From Phymatolithon calcareum (lineage: Eukaryota; Rhodophyta; Florideophyceae; Hapalidiales), in assembly GCA_977006965.1 (NCBI GenBank), contig OZ345365.1:2108001-2172000 (forward strand): DNA of 64,000 nucleotides, written 5' to 3'. A model generated the notes under the pieces. It was given only the letters and a program-made list of their open reading frames with translations. It was not told where the DNA came from and did not search any database. The position numbers were made by a program, and so were the translations under genes. Of this stretch, positions 53,908-64,000 are shown piece after piece (within the stretch, counting starts at the first letter, position 1; the number at the start of each line of letters is the position of its first letter).

Positions 53908-56442
53908 ATTTTGGAAGACATCGCCGCCCACTGCAACTCTTGTCAACGCATGGCGCCCAAACCATTTGTCTTTCAAGTTACTATGCCCGACAGTATCGTC
54001 TTTAACCATGAGATCTACTTGGACTTGGTATGGATAGAAAAGCGCCCTCACGCGCCAGCTCTCCATATAGTCGATAGAGGCACCCATTTCTCTGCCGCGC
54101 AATTCGTCAGAGGTGAAAGTGCTGTTGACGTTTGGAATGCCTTCGTGACGTGCTGGGTAAACGTCTATGTTGGATTCCCAAATGTACTGAGCCATGACCA
54201 AGGATCTGTCTTCAATAGCGAACTTTTTACGACCTCTTTTGTTCAATTTGGAATTATTCCTAAACCATCCCCTACGGAGTCACACAACTCCCTCGGTCCC
54301 GGTGAACGATACCATGCACCACTCCGCCGCATCTACAAAACGATTAAGGTAGAGTACCCAACACTACAAGATGACGTTCTTCTATCCCTCGCAGTTCACG
54401 CCTTAAACAATACGGCTGGACCCAATGGCCTGATACCAACCCTACTGGTATTCGGGACAATGCCCAAGCTTCCCCTCGGAAATGTTGAGCACCTAGCACC
54501 TGATCAACGCGAACGATTCTCTGCGCTTGAAGCCGCACGACGCGAGATGGAAAACATCGTTTGCGAGCAGCGCTATAAACTTGCCCTCCGAATGCGAACG
54601 AAGCCCATGGACGTCTTCAGCGTTCCTCTAGGTGCCCCTGTTCTGGTTTACCGTGAGAAACCTAAGGTTTGGGAAGGTCCTTTCACCCTGTACAGGTACG
54701 ACAACTATAAGACCGCGTACGTCGATGTGGACGGGACCATACAACCCTTCTCAATCACATCAGTGAAACCGTACTTACAGGAGATGGAAGCGAACAACCC
54801 TGGTACTAGTGCAGGAGCGGGGCCATCTAGCAACCCTCAACTATCGTTGAATCATCCAGACTCCCCCACGCGCCCTGCAACGCCATCTAGTCCCAACCCT
54901 ACACTTCCAGATTTGATATCTAGTCCAGAACATTCGGCAACTTCATCGCCATCCAGAGTTGCGTACATGGAATTTTATGACACAAATATCACTCCTAATG
55001 AAGTTTATATACCAAATCTCACTCCCGGCCCTTTTCCAAAGCCCGAATCAAACCAAGATTCCGCAGCAAATTCTCATCGCCTCCCTACCTTATACGAGAC
55101 TTTTGACAGCATCCGTCAAGGATTAGGCCTCGTGAATGAACTTGTACCGACACCCACGACAAATTTGTATGCTGTCATCGTAAACAACCCCGATGATCCC
55201 CGCTTCCGCGAAGCCGATAAAGCTGAAATCAAAGGCCTCCTCGACAGAGGGACGTGCGTAGTTGTTGATGAAAACGACGTTCCCCCGGGTGCTACTGTTC
55301 TCAAGGCTCGCATAATCCACTCTATCAAGTTCGACAATGATGACCAGCCCATCTACAGGAGCCGACTTGTTATTCAAGGTCATCGCGATCCGGAGAAACA
55401 TTTAGTTGTAAACGAGGCTCCGACTATCCTTCACTCTTCAGCTCGCCTTCTAATCTCATTGAGCCTTGCGTATGACTTCAAGCTCTGGACACGGGACGTT
55501 AAACAAGCTTTCGTCCAGTCCGATACGAATCTTGGTCGTGAACTTTACGTTCGTCTTCCCAAACGTCCTCCGTTGCTATCCCTCATCGACCAACCGAACC
55601 AAGGGTTACTGCATGCGATCAAGCCACTTTACGGATTAGCCGAATCCCCCGGGTACTGGTGGCAGACGTATCGCAACTATCACGTCCGCGATCTAGACAT
55701 GTCACAGTCTCTTATGGACCCTTGCCTCTTTTTTAAGAAAGAGAAGAGTGAATTGGTAGGCATGATCGGTACACTTGTCGATGATTCCCTTGGGATCGGA
55801 AACGCCAAGTTTGCCGAAGAGGAAGACCTTAAGGCCTCCCGTTTCGACGTGAAGCCCCGCGAAGGCACTCTACCGATTCGCTTTAATGGTTGCGACATCT
55901 CTTCCGAAGGAAACTTAGTCAAACTCCACCAGACAACCTACGCCAAGTCTTTAAAGAAGTTATCTCCTTCAAGCTTCTCTGCTAAAGACTTTGCCCACAC
56001 TCGTGGGCAAGCCGCGTATATTGCTACTTGCACGCGTCCGGACATTGCATTTGTCAGCGCACAGCTGGCTCAAGTCAAACCAGACGCCGCCACTCCGAAG
56101 GATGTACGCCTGCTTAACTCGGCCTTAGCACACCTGACCAAGCACCCGCGAGGAATCTCCTTTGTCAAGCTAGACATGGATACTCTAGAAGTCCGCGGGT
56201 ATGCCGACGCCTCGTTTGCCAATAACTCGGACAATACCTCTCAACTCGGAATGGTGATTGTCCTCGCCGATGGCAATGGTAATGCATGCCTTATACACTA
56301 TGCGTCTTGGAAAAGTCGTAGAGTTACACGCTCCGTACTAGCTGCTGAAGTTCACGCCTTATCTGCATGCTTCGACTATGCGTACACTTTCCGGCAGGTC
56401 CTGGCCCAAATGTTAGGGAAAAAGATCCCTCTCTTCCTCTAG
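53908..56442 (+). pseudogene. Copia integrase core, reverse transcriptase and RNase H
   Basis: Same frame as gag after the TGA. It starts with CNSCQRM (rest of the zinc finger), the integrase core with acidic motifs in EIYLDLVWI, LSHDQGSVFNS and GPGERYHAP, then a Ser/Pro linker. RT has KARIIHSIKF, VKQAFVQSDT, KPLYGLAESPGYWW and the catalytic TLVDDSLGIG near 55775. RNase H starts with GYADASFANN and AAEVHAL and then ends at a TAG at 56440. The expected third acidic motif (TDS) is missing. Confidence 0.9.
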
Positions 56443-56449
56443 TATCTCG

Positions 56450-56710
56450 GAAAAGCGCTTGCTTATCGACGTTGCCGCCCTTCGCCAAGCTTATGTCACA
56501 GGAGAAATCCAAAACATGGCCCACGTCTCCAGTGAATACAACTTGGCAGATCCGTTAACGAAGAAGATGAACTCCCCTATACTCACCACTCTTCTCGACA
56601 CTGCTACTCTTCGCCACCCTGTGAACAAATGGATAGTTCACAGAGATGACCCTGCCCGATCAAGCTCCGGTACTACTCAGGATAACGATCAGACAGGACC
56701 TTCAGTCTGA
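56450..56710 (+). pseudogene. C-terminal end of copia RNase H, out of frame
   Basis: After the TAG, another frame reads SEKRLLIDVAALRQAY, NLADPLTKKMN and a short tail to 56710. These are the last blocks of copia RNase H. The DNA encoding the third catalytic aspartate is absent and the frame is changed, so a small deletion occurred at about 56435-56450. Confidence 0.85.
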
Positions 56711-56758
56711 CAATACTCAGGTGAAGACCAACTTCGCTGACAATTTAGTTTTGGCGAG

Positions 56759-57034
56759 TGTCGAAGATACCTTTTAGTAATTCCTTTGTACTGTTAGTAA
56801 TTGTTTCCTTGTAATGTTGTACAGCCGAAGTTGACAAGTGCTGATATACTACTGGCTCATGTTGCCGCCAGCGTCGTGTAGGAACACGACGCCGGGCAAG
56901 TATATAGTGGTCATTCTTCGGCTTTTCGTGTTCTACTCTGGTAGAGGAATAAAGACTAGACACTAGGTAACTGCACGCCAAGCAAGGCTTGCGGTTGCTT
57001 GTCTACTCTCCTCAAATATCGCACATACACGACA
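56759..57034 (+). repeat. 3' LTR of the copia element
   Basis: 276 bp, three substitutions from the 5' LTR (in CTCTGGTAGAG, AGACACTAGG and GCCAAGCAAGG). TSD CCGCC follows. Confidence 0.95.
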
Positions 57035-57039
57035 CCGCC

Positions 57040-58418
57040 AGCAGTTCGTACGCGTTGTCCAAGCGCCGTCTCGGCACGGCGCATACGCGTGCAAGCGCTA
57101 AGTGCCCAACTGACGACAGTTTAGAACGTGTTCACACATTCTCCATGAGGACTTGCTTCTGCAAGACTAAATTACTGTAGTTCAGTGCATTAACGTGAAT
57201 TGCCTGCCGGGTGATGATAATAATTTATGCCCGAAGAAGCTTCCTACATTACAGTACACACACTTCAAATATGAGCAGAAATCAACCTTTGTCAGGTGCG
57301 CGCAGGCAGCGAGGTATAGTCATAAAATTCGAAACTATGAAGCAGTTATGATACATTTTTTTATTACAAAAGTTTAATCAGCTCCTCACATGTCAAGGTC
57401 ATGCACTTGACCTATTGTTCCAAAATAAACTAATTATTTTGAAAGACAAAGTACAGACCCATTCGTCGAGGACGACACGTGGTTGCACTCAGAAAAATAG
57501 GATTTTTTAATCCTTTGGCTTACTTGGCAAGGTCATGCTCCTGACCGGTTGTTCCAAAAGGAACTAATTATTTTGAAACAGCCCATATTGACCCGTTAGT
57601 CGGGACCTTGCCTTGGAAAAAATACAGTTTTTTATCGACTTTTTATGATAAGTTAATTCAGCGCTTTTATTGGATAGAATATCCCTGCTGTAGTCCAGGA
57701 CAAGCTGGTTCTTTAATCCTGCAGAAGACCGGTTGCTCGAGAGCATAGGCATCGAGAAGGGAATATGTGTCTAGGTCAGGGCGAAGGATCTTACCTTCAG
57801 CATATTCCTTGTTCTTTCCTCAGGAGGACGCTCATTCGATACATGTCTGTCGATACGTGTCTATGAAGTATTCTATTGTGCACGTCGCACAGATAACATG
57901 GATCGCTATGAGCCGGCGCGACTGTACATGTTCACAACTGCGACAGTCCTCCCCTGATTGTACTATTCGCTTGTACGTGCGAGATATCCGAGGGAGTATG
58001 CCATTGTCAAAGTCCATGGAATTGAATATGACGGAAAAATTCTTCAATCTAATGTGCATTTGAAAGGTGACGGAAGGACGACTGAAGAAAATCAAGACTC
58101 GAATGCATGCATGCACTATTTTTCATCGACGAGGATCTCCCCAAAGCAACTCATTTCCAAATAGCTGCAACATGATGTTTAGAGAAAACATGAAGGAAAG
58201 GATTACGAGAGAGAGCCTTCATCGCCGCGGGCTATATTTTAGTACAGGGACAGGATTTTTTTACCGCTTGGTGACCCTGAAATGACATGCCGTCGATTTT
58301 ATCTGACGCTCATTCTTGGAGTTCAAGGGACATTTCTATCTTTGTTCGTTTCTTCCTTTATTGCGGAAAGATCGTACACGCACAAGAAAAGCGTCTGAAA
58401 TTGTTTGAAAACAGCTTC
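57040..58418. other. No gene; two direct repeats of ~80 bp
   Basis: 57392-57471 and 57527-57606 share CAAGGTCATGC, TTGTTCCAAAA and CTAATTATTTTGAAA in the same order (period ~135 bp). The remainder has short frames only. Confidence 0.5.
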
Positions 58419-58973
58419 TCATTGTTCAGAAACTTGAGTGCATCTAGGAGTTCCCTCGAGATAATTCCTCAGGGGATATTTCATGCAAGACGGTGTACAG
58501 TTGGGTGAGTGAATGCACGATCTTTCGCTTGGAAAAGAGAAGAACGACTGAATGGCAGCAGGTGCAGGACTAGGATCCCCTGGGACAGTCCAAGTGGTAG
58601 GTTCCGAGGATTGAAACTCACTTGAAGATTCTGCACGCATGACGATTGGTACTGTGATCGAAACAACGATGATGACACTGATTACAACGCCAAGCACTAT
58701 AGCGTACATTTTCTTCTTGTTCTTGGACTTCTGATGTCGTGTGGCCGGCACAACCTCCTCGGCGGCTTTCTTGACATCCTCCTTGACCCCTTGCACATTG
58801 TATTCGACGTCGTTGTCGAGCGTTCGCTGCGTCTCAACCAAAATGCTCATGTCTTCGTCCAGGCCGCCCTCGATATCCGTCTCCACTATGGCCGTGGGAG
58901 AACGTTCGCCGCGTTGCAAATGTGCGAGGCGGTCTGTCATCGCGAGGGATCTGATTTTCTGCGGCGTAGGCAA
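58419..58973 (-). CDS. Syntaxin-like SNARE-domain membrane protein (terminal exon), copy 2
   Basis: Paralog of 36084-36734. The shared part runs from the acceptor-like CGCCGCAG through the SNARE-like helix (DMSILVETQRTLDNDVEYNV), with Gln at the zero-layer position, the Lys cluster and the membrane anchor (VVISVIIVVSITVPIVM). After the anchor the two copies diverge: this one ends in a short Ser/Pro tail and an unrelated C-terminus, as if the last part were replaced at a duplication boundary (about 58536). If one copy is functional, this one is the better candidate. Confidence 0.5.
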   Translation of the reverse strand: MPTPQKIRSLAMTDRLAHLQRGERSPTAIVETDIEGGLDEDMSILVETQRTLDNDVEYNVQGVKEDVKKAAEEVVPATRHQKSKNKKKMYAIVLGVVISVIIVVSITVPIVMRAESSSEFQSSEPTTWTVPGDPSPAPAAIQSFFSFPSERSCIHSPNCTPSCMKYPLRNYLEGTPRCTQVSEQ

Positions 58974-59189
58974 GGGAGAACACTAGTGCTGTTCATGCCT
59001 TTTCGGTGTGCAATAAATAAGTGCAGCCTGCTTCGCGCGTGTTGGAAAACTTGATCTCCCCATCTTTGAAGCGCTCTCACTGGCTGAAACAATGCTCATA
59101 AACTGTATGAAAATTTTAATTATGTCGTTTGCACCGACGGGACTGTATCCAGTTTCAAGAAAATATGTGGTAACAGGTGAATTCACCAG
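58536..59189. repeat. SNARE-gene segmental duplicate (empty-site copy)
   Basis: Matches 36330-36804, 37809-37852 and 38652-38790 in order, without elements V and VI. It therefore shows the pre-insertion state of both sites, and continues at 60148 after element IV. Confidence 0.8.
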
Positions 59190-60147
59190 CAGGGGAAAAG
59201 TAATTGAGGGGGAGTAAAACTGAGGGGGCTATCATAGCATTCACGGGTCCCCTGTGTACGTGCATCATGTATGTAGGTCCCGATATGCATCAAATTAATA
59301 AGTGTTAAACAGAATATTTCAGCGTGCTTATCATATGACATCCACTTTGTGGATGTAATATGACAACTCGGCTTCTCCTGCGTCGCATGGATGAAAATTA
59401 GTGCAAATAGGGAACATCGTGAGACAGTGCACAATACAGCATGGAGTGCCTTTCTTCGAGTTTCGGCTGAATTCAAAATTTCAGCGGAGGTGTTTGGCAT
59501 CTTTGCAAGTCGGACAAACAATATGGATCCATATTCTGGTTGGGCGCCCGTGTCATTGCGTTCACCGACGGAGAACGCGGAGACCGACTCAGACAGCAGC
59601 GCTTCCACAGATAACTCCCGTATTGGCTTGGCTCTTGAGAGCGGTCTGGCATTGTGCGACCGCCTCCATGGCTGGGAACTACTTGTACCCACCAGTACAT
59701 CTGGTGATGGTGATCTTATCGCATGTGACGACAACACCTCCGACGACGCAAGCAGCTCAAGCGTGAATGCAGTTGAAGGTCAGGCGAAAGTGACCAGAGA
59801 AGGATGACTCACAGGCGTACTTAAGTAAACCAGGAAAACTTTGGAATAAAATCGAAAATATGCCTATAGGGAGTATACACGTCGCCACTGTATCGAAAAA
59901 CCTACGAATTGATCATCTCTTCTCGAGCAGCTGCTCGCTAGCATTACTGCACTCGACTTGGGCACCATTTTCTGCTCCTCGTCTATTGGTCGGTGACCAG
60001 TGGACAGTATAACATTTTAGCAGATAATATGAAACAGGCGAAAACCCCATACAATATGCTGCACACGTAGGGGTCTCTATCCATTCCTTTTTTGATACTG
60101 CAATTTTCAGTTTTACTCCCCCTCTATTACTTTTCCCCTGTCACCAG
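59183..60147. mobile_element. Non-autonomous TIR element IV, 951 bp, 7-bp TSD
   Basis: Element 59190-60140 begins CAGGGGAAAAGTAATTGAGG and ends with its inverted partner (TIR ~34 bp, one or two mismatches). TSD TCACCAG at 59183-59189 and 60141-60147. It lies in the SNARE-segment duplicate, whose counterpart near 38800 lacks it. Confidence 0.9.
59391..59807 (+). CDS. Hypothetical acidic protein inside element IV
   Basis: 138 residues; a more likely start is the Met at 59523 (MDPYSGWAPVSL), giving 94 residues rich in Ser, Asp and Thr (DSDSSASTDNS, NTSDDASSSS). No known domain. It could be the remnant of a transposase-gene N-terminus, which often is acidic and Ser-rich, or chance. Confidence 0.25.
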   Translation: MKISANREHRETVHNTAWSAFLRVSAEFKISAEVFGIFASRTNNMDPYSGWAPVSLRSPTENAETDSDSSASTDNSRIGLALESGLALCDRLHGWELLVPTSTSGDGDLIACDDNTSDDASSSSVNAVEGQAKVTREG

Positions 60148-60708
60148 TATTTAAATATTTTCAAATATGAAGTCAACAAACGTTTCCAATATTCCGCCCT
60201 AATTCATCATGACAGAAAAATTCTTACTGTGTTTCCTTAGAACAGTTTCAGCTTCTCGTCGGGGCGCAACATGAATTTTACTATATTTTTCGCCTCTTCC
60301 TCTGCCGATGTTTTAGTTTTTTAAAAAAACTTTTGGTCTTGCGGCGCGAACTTTTTTGCCATCTAGACGTTCGATTGTACCAAATTTGCAGTATTTCTTT
60401 TGACTGAGTCAGTAAGAAATTAAAAGATTCCTTTTCGAGATAGTTGTCCATCTTTGTAGGCAATTCTTTTCAAGATCAGATTTACGAAACGTGCTCTACA
60501 CTCCTTATTTCATCCCTTTTCTTTGATATCTTTTTGGTTTTTGCGTGACCTACGTTCTTGGCTCTCTATAGAAGTTTTCAAAATGCGAAGAACGGATCAG
60601 GAAGTGATCTTAAACTGAGCGTTCAAGGAGCTGTCCCGATTTTAGAAGGAACCCTGTGCAGAGAATTTCTGGAAAAAGTTTCCACGGCGCGAGGAAAGCT
60701 CACTCATA
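60148..60708. other. No gene recognised
   Basis: The first ~35 bp continue the SNARE-segment duplicate; the rest is AT-rich spacer. Confidence 0.5.
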
Positions 60709-61522
60709 AAAAATAAATGAGCAAATTCACTACATGGCGACCAAAAATTGGCAAAATTCACTACTTGGCCATCTCTAGCCAAATATACTACGAAGTATAA
60801 GTCTTATCCGTTACGAATACGACGGCGCTCTGTAAGCACGTTGTCGTGTTCATCTGCAACGCTCAATACACAACACTCCAGCAGCAAACACTCCGAAATC
60901 ATGGAAAGAAGAAACTCGTTCTACAGGTGGGCGACTACGCTGGATCAAGCTTTGACGACGTTCGACCCGTGGAACAAGCACTGCTTCGGGGACGTATGAA
61001 TGTTCAGAACGTGGGCCAAACAGCTTGCGGGCAGCATCACGCGTGTTGCAAGCATTGGAGACCAGCTCCCACAGGATGATTTGGTGCCGTTTGACCATGT
61101 GGCTAAGCCGGGACGCAAGCGCAAGAAGCCCTACTTGCCGTCCCAAATAAGGGCTCGTCACTGCTCGTGCGGAAACACTGGTCACTTTTCGCAGACATGC
61201 GGGAGACCCAACATCCACAACGTCGTCGAGGCGAAACGAAAACATATCGACAAAGCGGCTCTGTCCATGATTATCGACCTTACCGTCTGCGTTTACGGAG
61301 ATGCTACTTGCAAGCGGATCTAAAGCGTAGAGTGTAGCGCGCGCAATAAATTTTACTGTCCCATAGATTGCTTTGACAAACAGATTAGTAGTAGTTCTGG
61401 TTAGACTGAGTTATGATAGTACTCTTGGCAAGGGATGAGTAGTAGATATGGCTTGAGATGGCAATGTAGTGAATTTTGCCAAATTTTTGGTGGCCATGTA
61501 GTGAATTTCCTCAAAAATAAAT
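60709..61522. mobile_element. Deleted Mutator-like element (MULE), 10-bp TSD
   Basis: Element 60719-61512 has ~80-bp inverted ends starting GAGCAAATTCACTACATGGC on the left and GAGGAAATTCACTACATGGC on the right. TSD AAAAATAAAT at 60709-60718 and 61513-61522. GAG-initial long TIRs and a 9-11-bp TSD fit MULEs, as does the zinc knuckle encoded inside. Confidence 0.85.
60894..61323 (+). pseudogene. MULE transposase C-terminal remnant with zinc knuckle
   Basis: Frame 61000-61323 encodes a basic region (KPGRKRKKPYLPSQIRARH) and CSCGNTGHFSQTC, a C-x-C-x4-H-x4-C knuckle like that closing many MULE transposases (the usual form is C-x2-C). A stop at 60997-60999 separates it from the upstream part of the same frame. 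The catalytic DDE core is absent. Confidence 0.6.
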
Positions 61523-62001
61523 GTGAAAATCTGAGATGGGGTGTAGGTCCTTAACCGTTCGCTCCTTGGGGGCCGCTTCCAGAGAAGCAAGCGCCGTTTC
61601 GAGACGCAACGGTGACTCAACTTGCGTCACACCTGCGTGATGGCAACACAGTAGTGGCATAATTTACTGCACATCAAATGCACCCATACACGTCTAATCA
61701 CGAGCCGAAACGAAGTACTGTAGCACGCAACGCAGGCAGGGGACTTCCGCCCATACTTCGTCAAGTGCAGTGGCTGGTGTTTCCACGCGTTGGAAACTTT
61801 GCGACATGTGATTGTAGTGCATCAAGTACGGGAAAATATCGGACTGGACAGCTCTACCGTCATGCAGCACTGTATGAAAGAGAAGCGGATGGCTCATCCA
61901 TCGTGCATTGTCGACGCCACTGTCGTCTTTTGAAGGCTCTTTGATACAATATAAAACTTTACACTGTATACCTTTCAGATCAAACTACTAAATGATTCCA
62001 C
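61523..62001. repeat. Dispersed repeat segments, no gene
   Basis: 61570-61790 is related (inverted) to 49215-49390 and 61850-61970 is related (direct) to 45805-45935, as if one repeat family spans this region. Confidence 0.45.
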
Positions 62002-62030
62002 TCAGGGGATAGTAATATATAAGAGGGGGA
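61998..62030 (+). mobile_element. Left terminus of a CAGGGG-family element (other end not in window)
   Basis: CAGGGGATAGTAATATATAA followed by GAGGGGGA matches the terminus of element IV and the half-site of the 28-bp palindrome. No inverted partner appears downstream to 64000. Confidence 0.5.
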
Positions 62031-62463
62031 CAACACCTTTTTTATGAGGACTCATATGGATGTTGGAAAGCGGGAAATTAGATTCACACCCTCAATCGCA
62101 CATAATCTTTGGGATTGTGCTCCACGTACAGTAAGCTGCGAGCTGTCGGCTAACACGTGCTGTAATCGCTGTTCAAATGGAGCACCCAAAAGAGCACTGC
62201 AGTAAGATAAAATGAACAAACGCACTATATTGTGAACATCCTTGGAAACAGCGCTGCTCCACGAGGCGAACTACGTACCAGAGCGAAGTGCAGAAAGAAG
62301 AAAGCGCCCAAACGCTGGGACTCCGCCTTATAGCTATTTCGAAAAATGGCTTATCTTCCGTGGAATTCGTGCGGCTCAAGAACACATCAGAAAGCCGGCT
62401 TCGACTTTGCAGATACTCGGACAAGGGAGACCTGAGATAAAGAAGTGTAAAATGGCTTCGGAT

Positions 62464-63099
62464 CTAGCTGGAGTTGTTTGCGTACCGCCGAAGCGAAAAT
62501 TTTATCGTTATATCTATGGGAATTCGACATTTCGTTCGCAGTGAGGATATCGGAAAGTCATGGGTCGTGGATGGATCGGATTCGAAAGCGTATTTTGAAG
62601 ACGGGATGTTAATTGAGAGAAATGTCAAAGGCCATGGTGGGGGCACAGCTCGGATCCAAGTTACACAAGAAAATCTCTCAACAGGTGAGGGGGGATATGT
62701 GTTTAAACTACAGTTTCTTCCTTTGGGAAAGGGGAGGGCACATACATTTACCAGAACAGCCACGGCCTTCCCGAATTCTTCACTACAGTCCACTGCATTA
62801 TTCACCGATTTTTCTACTCGTGCATTCAACTTTAGCCGCATCCTCCTCTTTTTGATATAAGATTTCAGCACCGTGTTTGACGTATAGCCAAGTGAAATGA
62901 CCAATTTTGCGATCTTGGAGTCTGGTACCATAAAATCAAGATCGCTTTCCATGCCATCTTGAACATCGTTGAGACGTTTCCGATCTTGAACGCGAACTCT
63001 TTCAGGTGGTGCAGTTCCTGCGGACCGCATTGGATCGGCATTGCCGAGAGCCAGTGGCGCTATTCCAGTAGATGCGCCGAAAATGCTTTCTAGTTCCAA
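62464..63099 (-). CDS. Possible exon of an unidentified gene
   Basis: Long minus-strand frame. Its first ~120 codons (RVQDRKRLNDVQDGMESDLD, IKKRRMRLKLNARVEKSVNN) have a charged, helical, protein-like composition. A donor-like CTG|GTAAATG follows at about 62745, after which the frame becomes Pro/Ser-rich, suggesting intron sequence. The start at 63099 is not an ATG and is probably an internal exon boundary. No domain recognised. Confidence 0.3.
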   Translation of the reverse strand: MELESIFGASTGIAPLALGNADPMRSAGTAPPERVRVQDRKRLNDVQDGMESDLDFMVPDSKIAKLVISLGYTSNTVLKSYIKKRRMRLKLNARVEKSVNNAVDCSEEFGKAVAVLVNVCALPFPKGRNCSLNTYPPSPVERFSCVTWIRAVPPPWPLTFLSINIPSSKYAFESDPSTTHDFPISSLRTKCRIPIDITIKFSLRRYANNSS

Positions 63100-64000
63100 G
63101 TTCTCCGTTTACTGCAGAAGAGCACTTCGTATCTTGTCGCTACTTCCTGGTGTCGTGCTTGCTGGGTGCGATAAAACTGCCTGTGCGGCTGTACTCGCGG
63201 AATTTTCGGAACGTTCGCGTTCTGGGGATCATGAAGAATGCCTATGAGCATGAACCAGGAGTTCCATGGTTTCCGATACACCTGGGAGATCGGCCGCATC
63301 GGTAGCCCCTTCTTTCCCAGTATATGGTTCCGCATTCTCGTCCATTTCAACCGGCAGCTCGTGGAGAGAGTACACACCTGGGATGTGGTGCGTAAGTACG
63401 TACGAAAGAGCGGGGCGGAGATGGAAAAATGCGGTCGCGGAAGGGGACGGACAGGTTCGAAATTCATTCCGTCGTGTGTTCAGTGCAGAGGTATAACTAT
63501 GCACTCTCCTGAGTGCCCATGTCGACCAAATATCGCACTGTAATGCTTCTCGTTGAAGAGCAATATCTCGCGAACACTTTTCATCCCCGACTGAAGCACT
63601 CACAGAAAAATCAATGCGGTCAAGAACTGGTATGCTTATTTAATCCAAAAAATATCTACCGTGCTTCCCCTCCTCATTGTCAATCTTCTATGCTTACGAT
63701 AGGGAAATCAGAGTTGAACAAACCAGTTTTTCGAGCTCTTTTTTACGTTTTTCAACAAATCTGACCCCTCAAATTAGCTCAAAAAAGAACATGGCATCCC
63801 AGTGATGCGGTAACTTTGTCAGTCTTTAATTTTAAAAATAAATTACATCAGAAGAATCAGCGCATCTTGAAGATATGTGCTCTCAGAGACAGCTTACTAT
63901 AGACATGTGTTCCAGCCACAGGACACTCGCGCGCTCAGCTTAAAATCGTCCTTTAAACGTTGGAATATGGTTGTGCTCTTGACCAGAGGCAATCTAGTGG
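63100..64000. other. No gene confirmed
   Basis: Minus-strand frames (63603-63229, 63467-63090) may contain upstream exons of the 62464-63099 gene, but no convincing junction could be fixed. Confidence 0.3.

Larger units (their letters stand above)
49828..57039 (+). mobile_element. Complete Ty1/copia LTR retrotransposon with extra 5' gene, TSD CCGCC
   Basis: 7202 bp (49833-57034) flanked by CCGCC at 49828-49832 and 57035-57039. The LTRs are 276 bp each, begin TG and end CA, and differ at three sites, so insertion is fairly recent. Order: LTR, long leader with a predicted intron, ORF0 (zinc fingers), gag-protease-integrase-RT-RNase H, LTR. Integrase before RT defines Ty1/copia. No obvious primer-binding site follows the 5' LTR and the purine tract is weak. 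Coding lesions (below) make it non-autonomous now. Confidence 0.97.

Noticed and set aside
1-64000. tRNA, rRNA or CRISPR features
   Set aside because: No cloverleaf with conserved T-loop, no rRNA core sequences and no spaced short repeats were found on reading.

Overview
The window is eukaryotic nuclear DNA dominated by mobile elements. Evidence for a eukaryote: AATAAA polyadenylation signals, TATA boxes 25-35 nt upstream of plausible transcript starts, an intron with a TACTAAC branch site, several non-LTR retrotransposon (LINE) families, a Ty1/copia element and several TIR DNA-transposon families. I cannot name the species. The copia integrase/RT style and the LINE style are seen in fungi, protists and invertebrates, and no rRNA, tRNA or diagnostic housekeeping gene is present. 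Single-copy genes are few, small and mostly intronless. Layout: 1-16887 is a tandem segmental duplication (period 7461 bp, about 2.3 copies in view). Each unit carries a minus-strand secreted-protein gene with its own TATA and polyA signal, small inverted-repeat elements and an array of hairpin satellites; copies 1 and 2 also carry a LINE-B 3' fragment and a LINE-A copy. 16888-20494 holds more hairpin satellite and two TIR-bounded non-autonomous elements. 20508-23495 is LINE-C with a LINE-A nested inside. 23960-24568 is a hypothetical gene. 25500-33870 is a graveyard of LINE-F, -H, -B and -A copies, several with exact target-site duplications (TSDs). 34850-39777 is gene-richer: an ankyrin-repeat gene or pseudogene, a SNARE-domain (syntaxin-like) membrane protein, two TIR elements, a helicase pseudogene and a small TATA-driven gene. 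41070-44790 is LINE-D interrupted by LINE-A, which is itself interrupted by a hAT-type MITE. 46000-48253 holds a long hairpin and two abutting TIR elements. 49833-57034 is a complete, young Ty1/copia element (276-bp LTRs, 5-bp TSD) with an extra upstream gene. 58400-61522 holds a paralog of the SNARE segment with a 951-bp TIR element in it, then a deleted Mutator-like element. The most unusual signals are: (i) the extra copia gene, predicted to encode two U1/matrin-type zinc fingers and to gain its ATG only when a leader intron is spliced; (ii) a TIR family with 7-bp TSDs that includes 18- and 28-bp palindromes made of nothing but the two element ends; (iii) a secreted-protein gene whose second half differs strongly between otherwise almost identical tandem units; (iv) three TIR elements sharing the terminal word TGCGGGAAA, each with its own internal array of a repeated short word. 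Most retroelement genes here are broken by frameshifts or stops, so the window records layered insertions more than cooperating genes.
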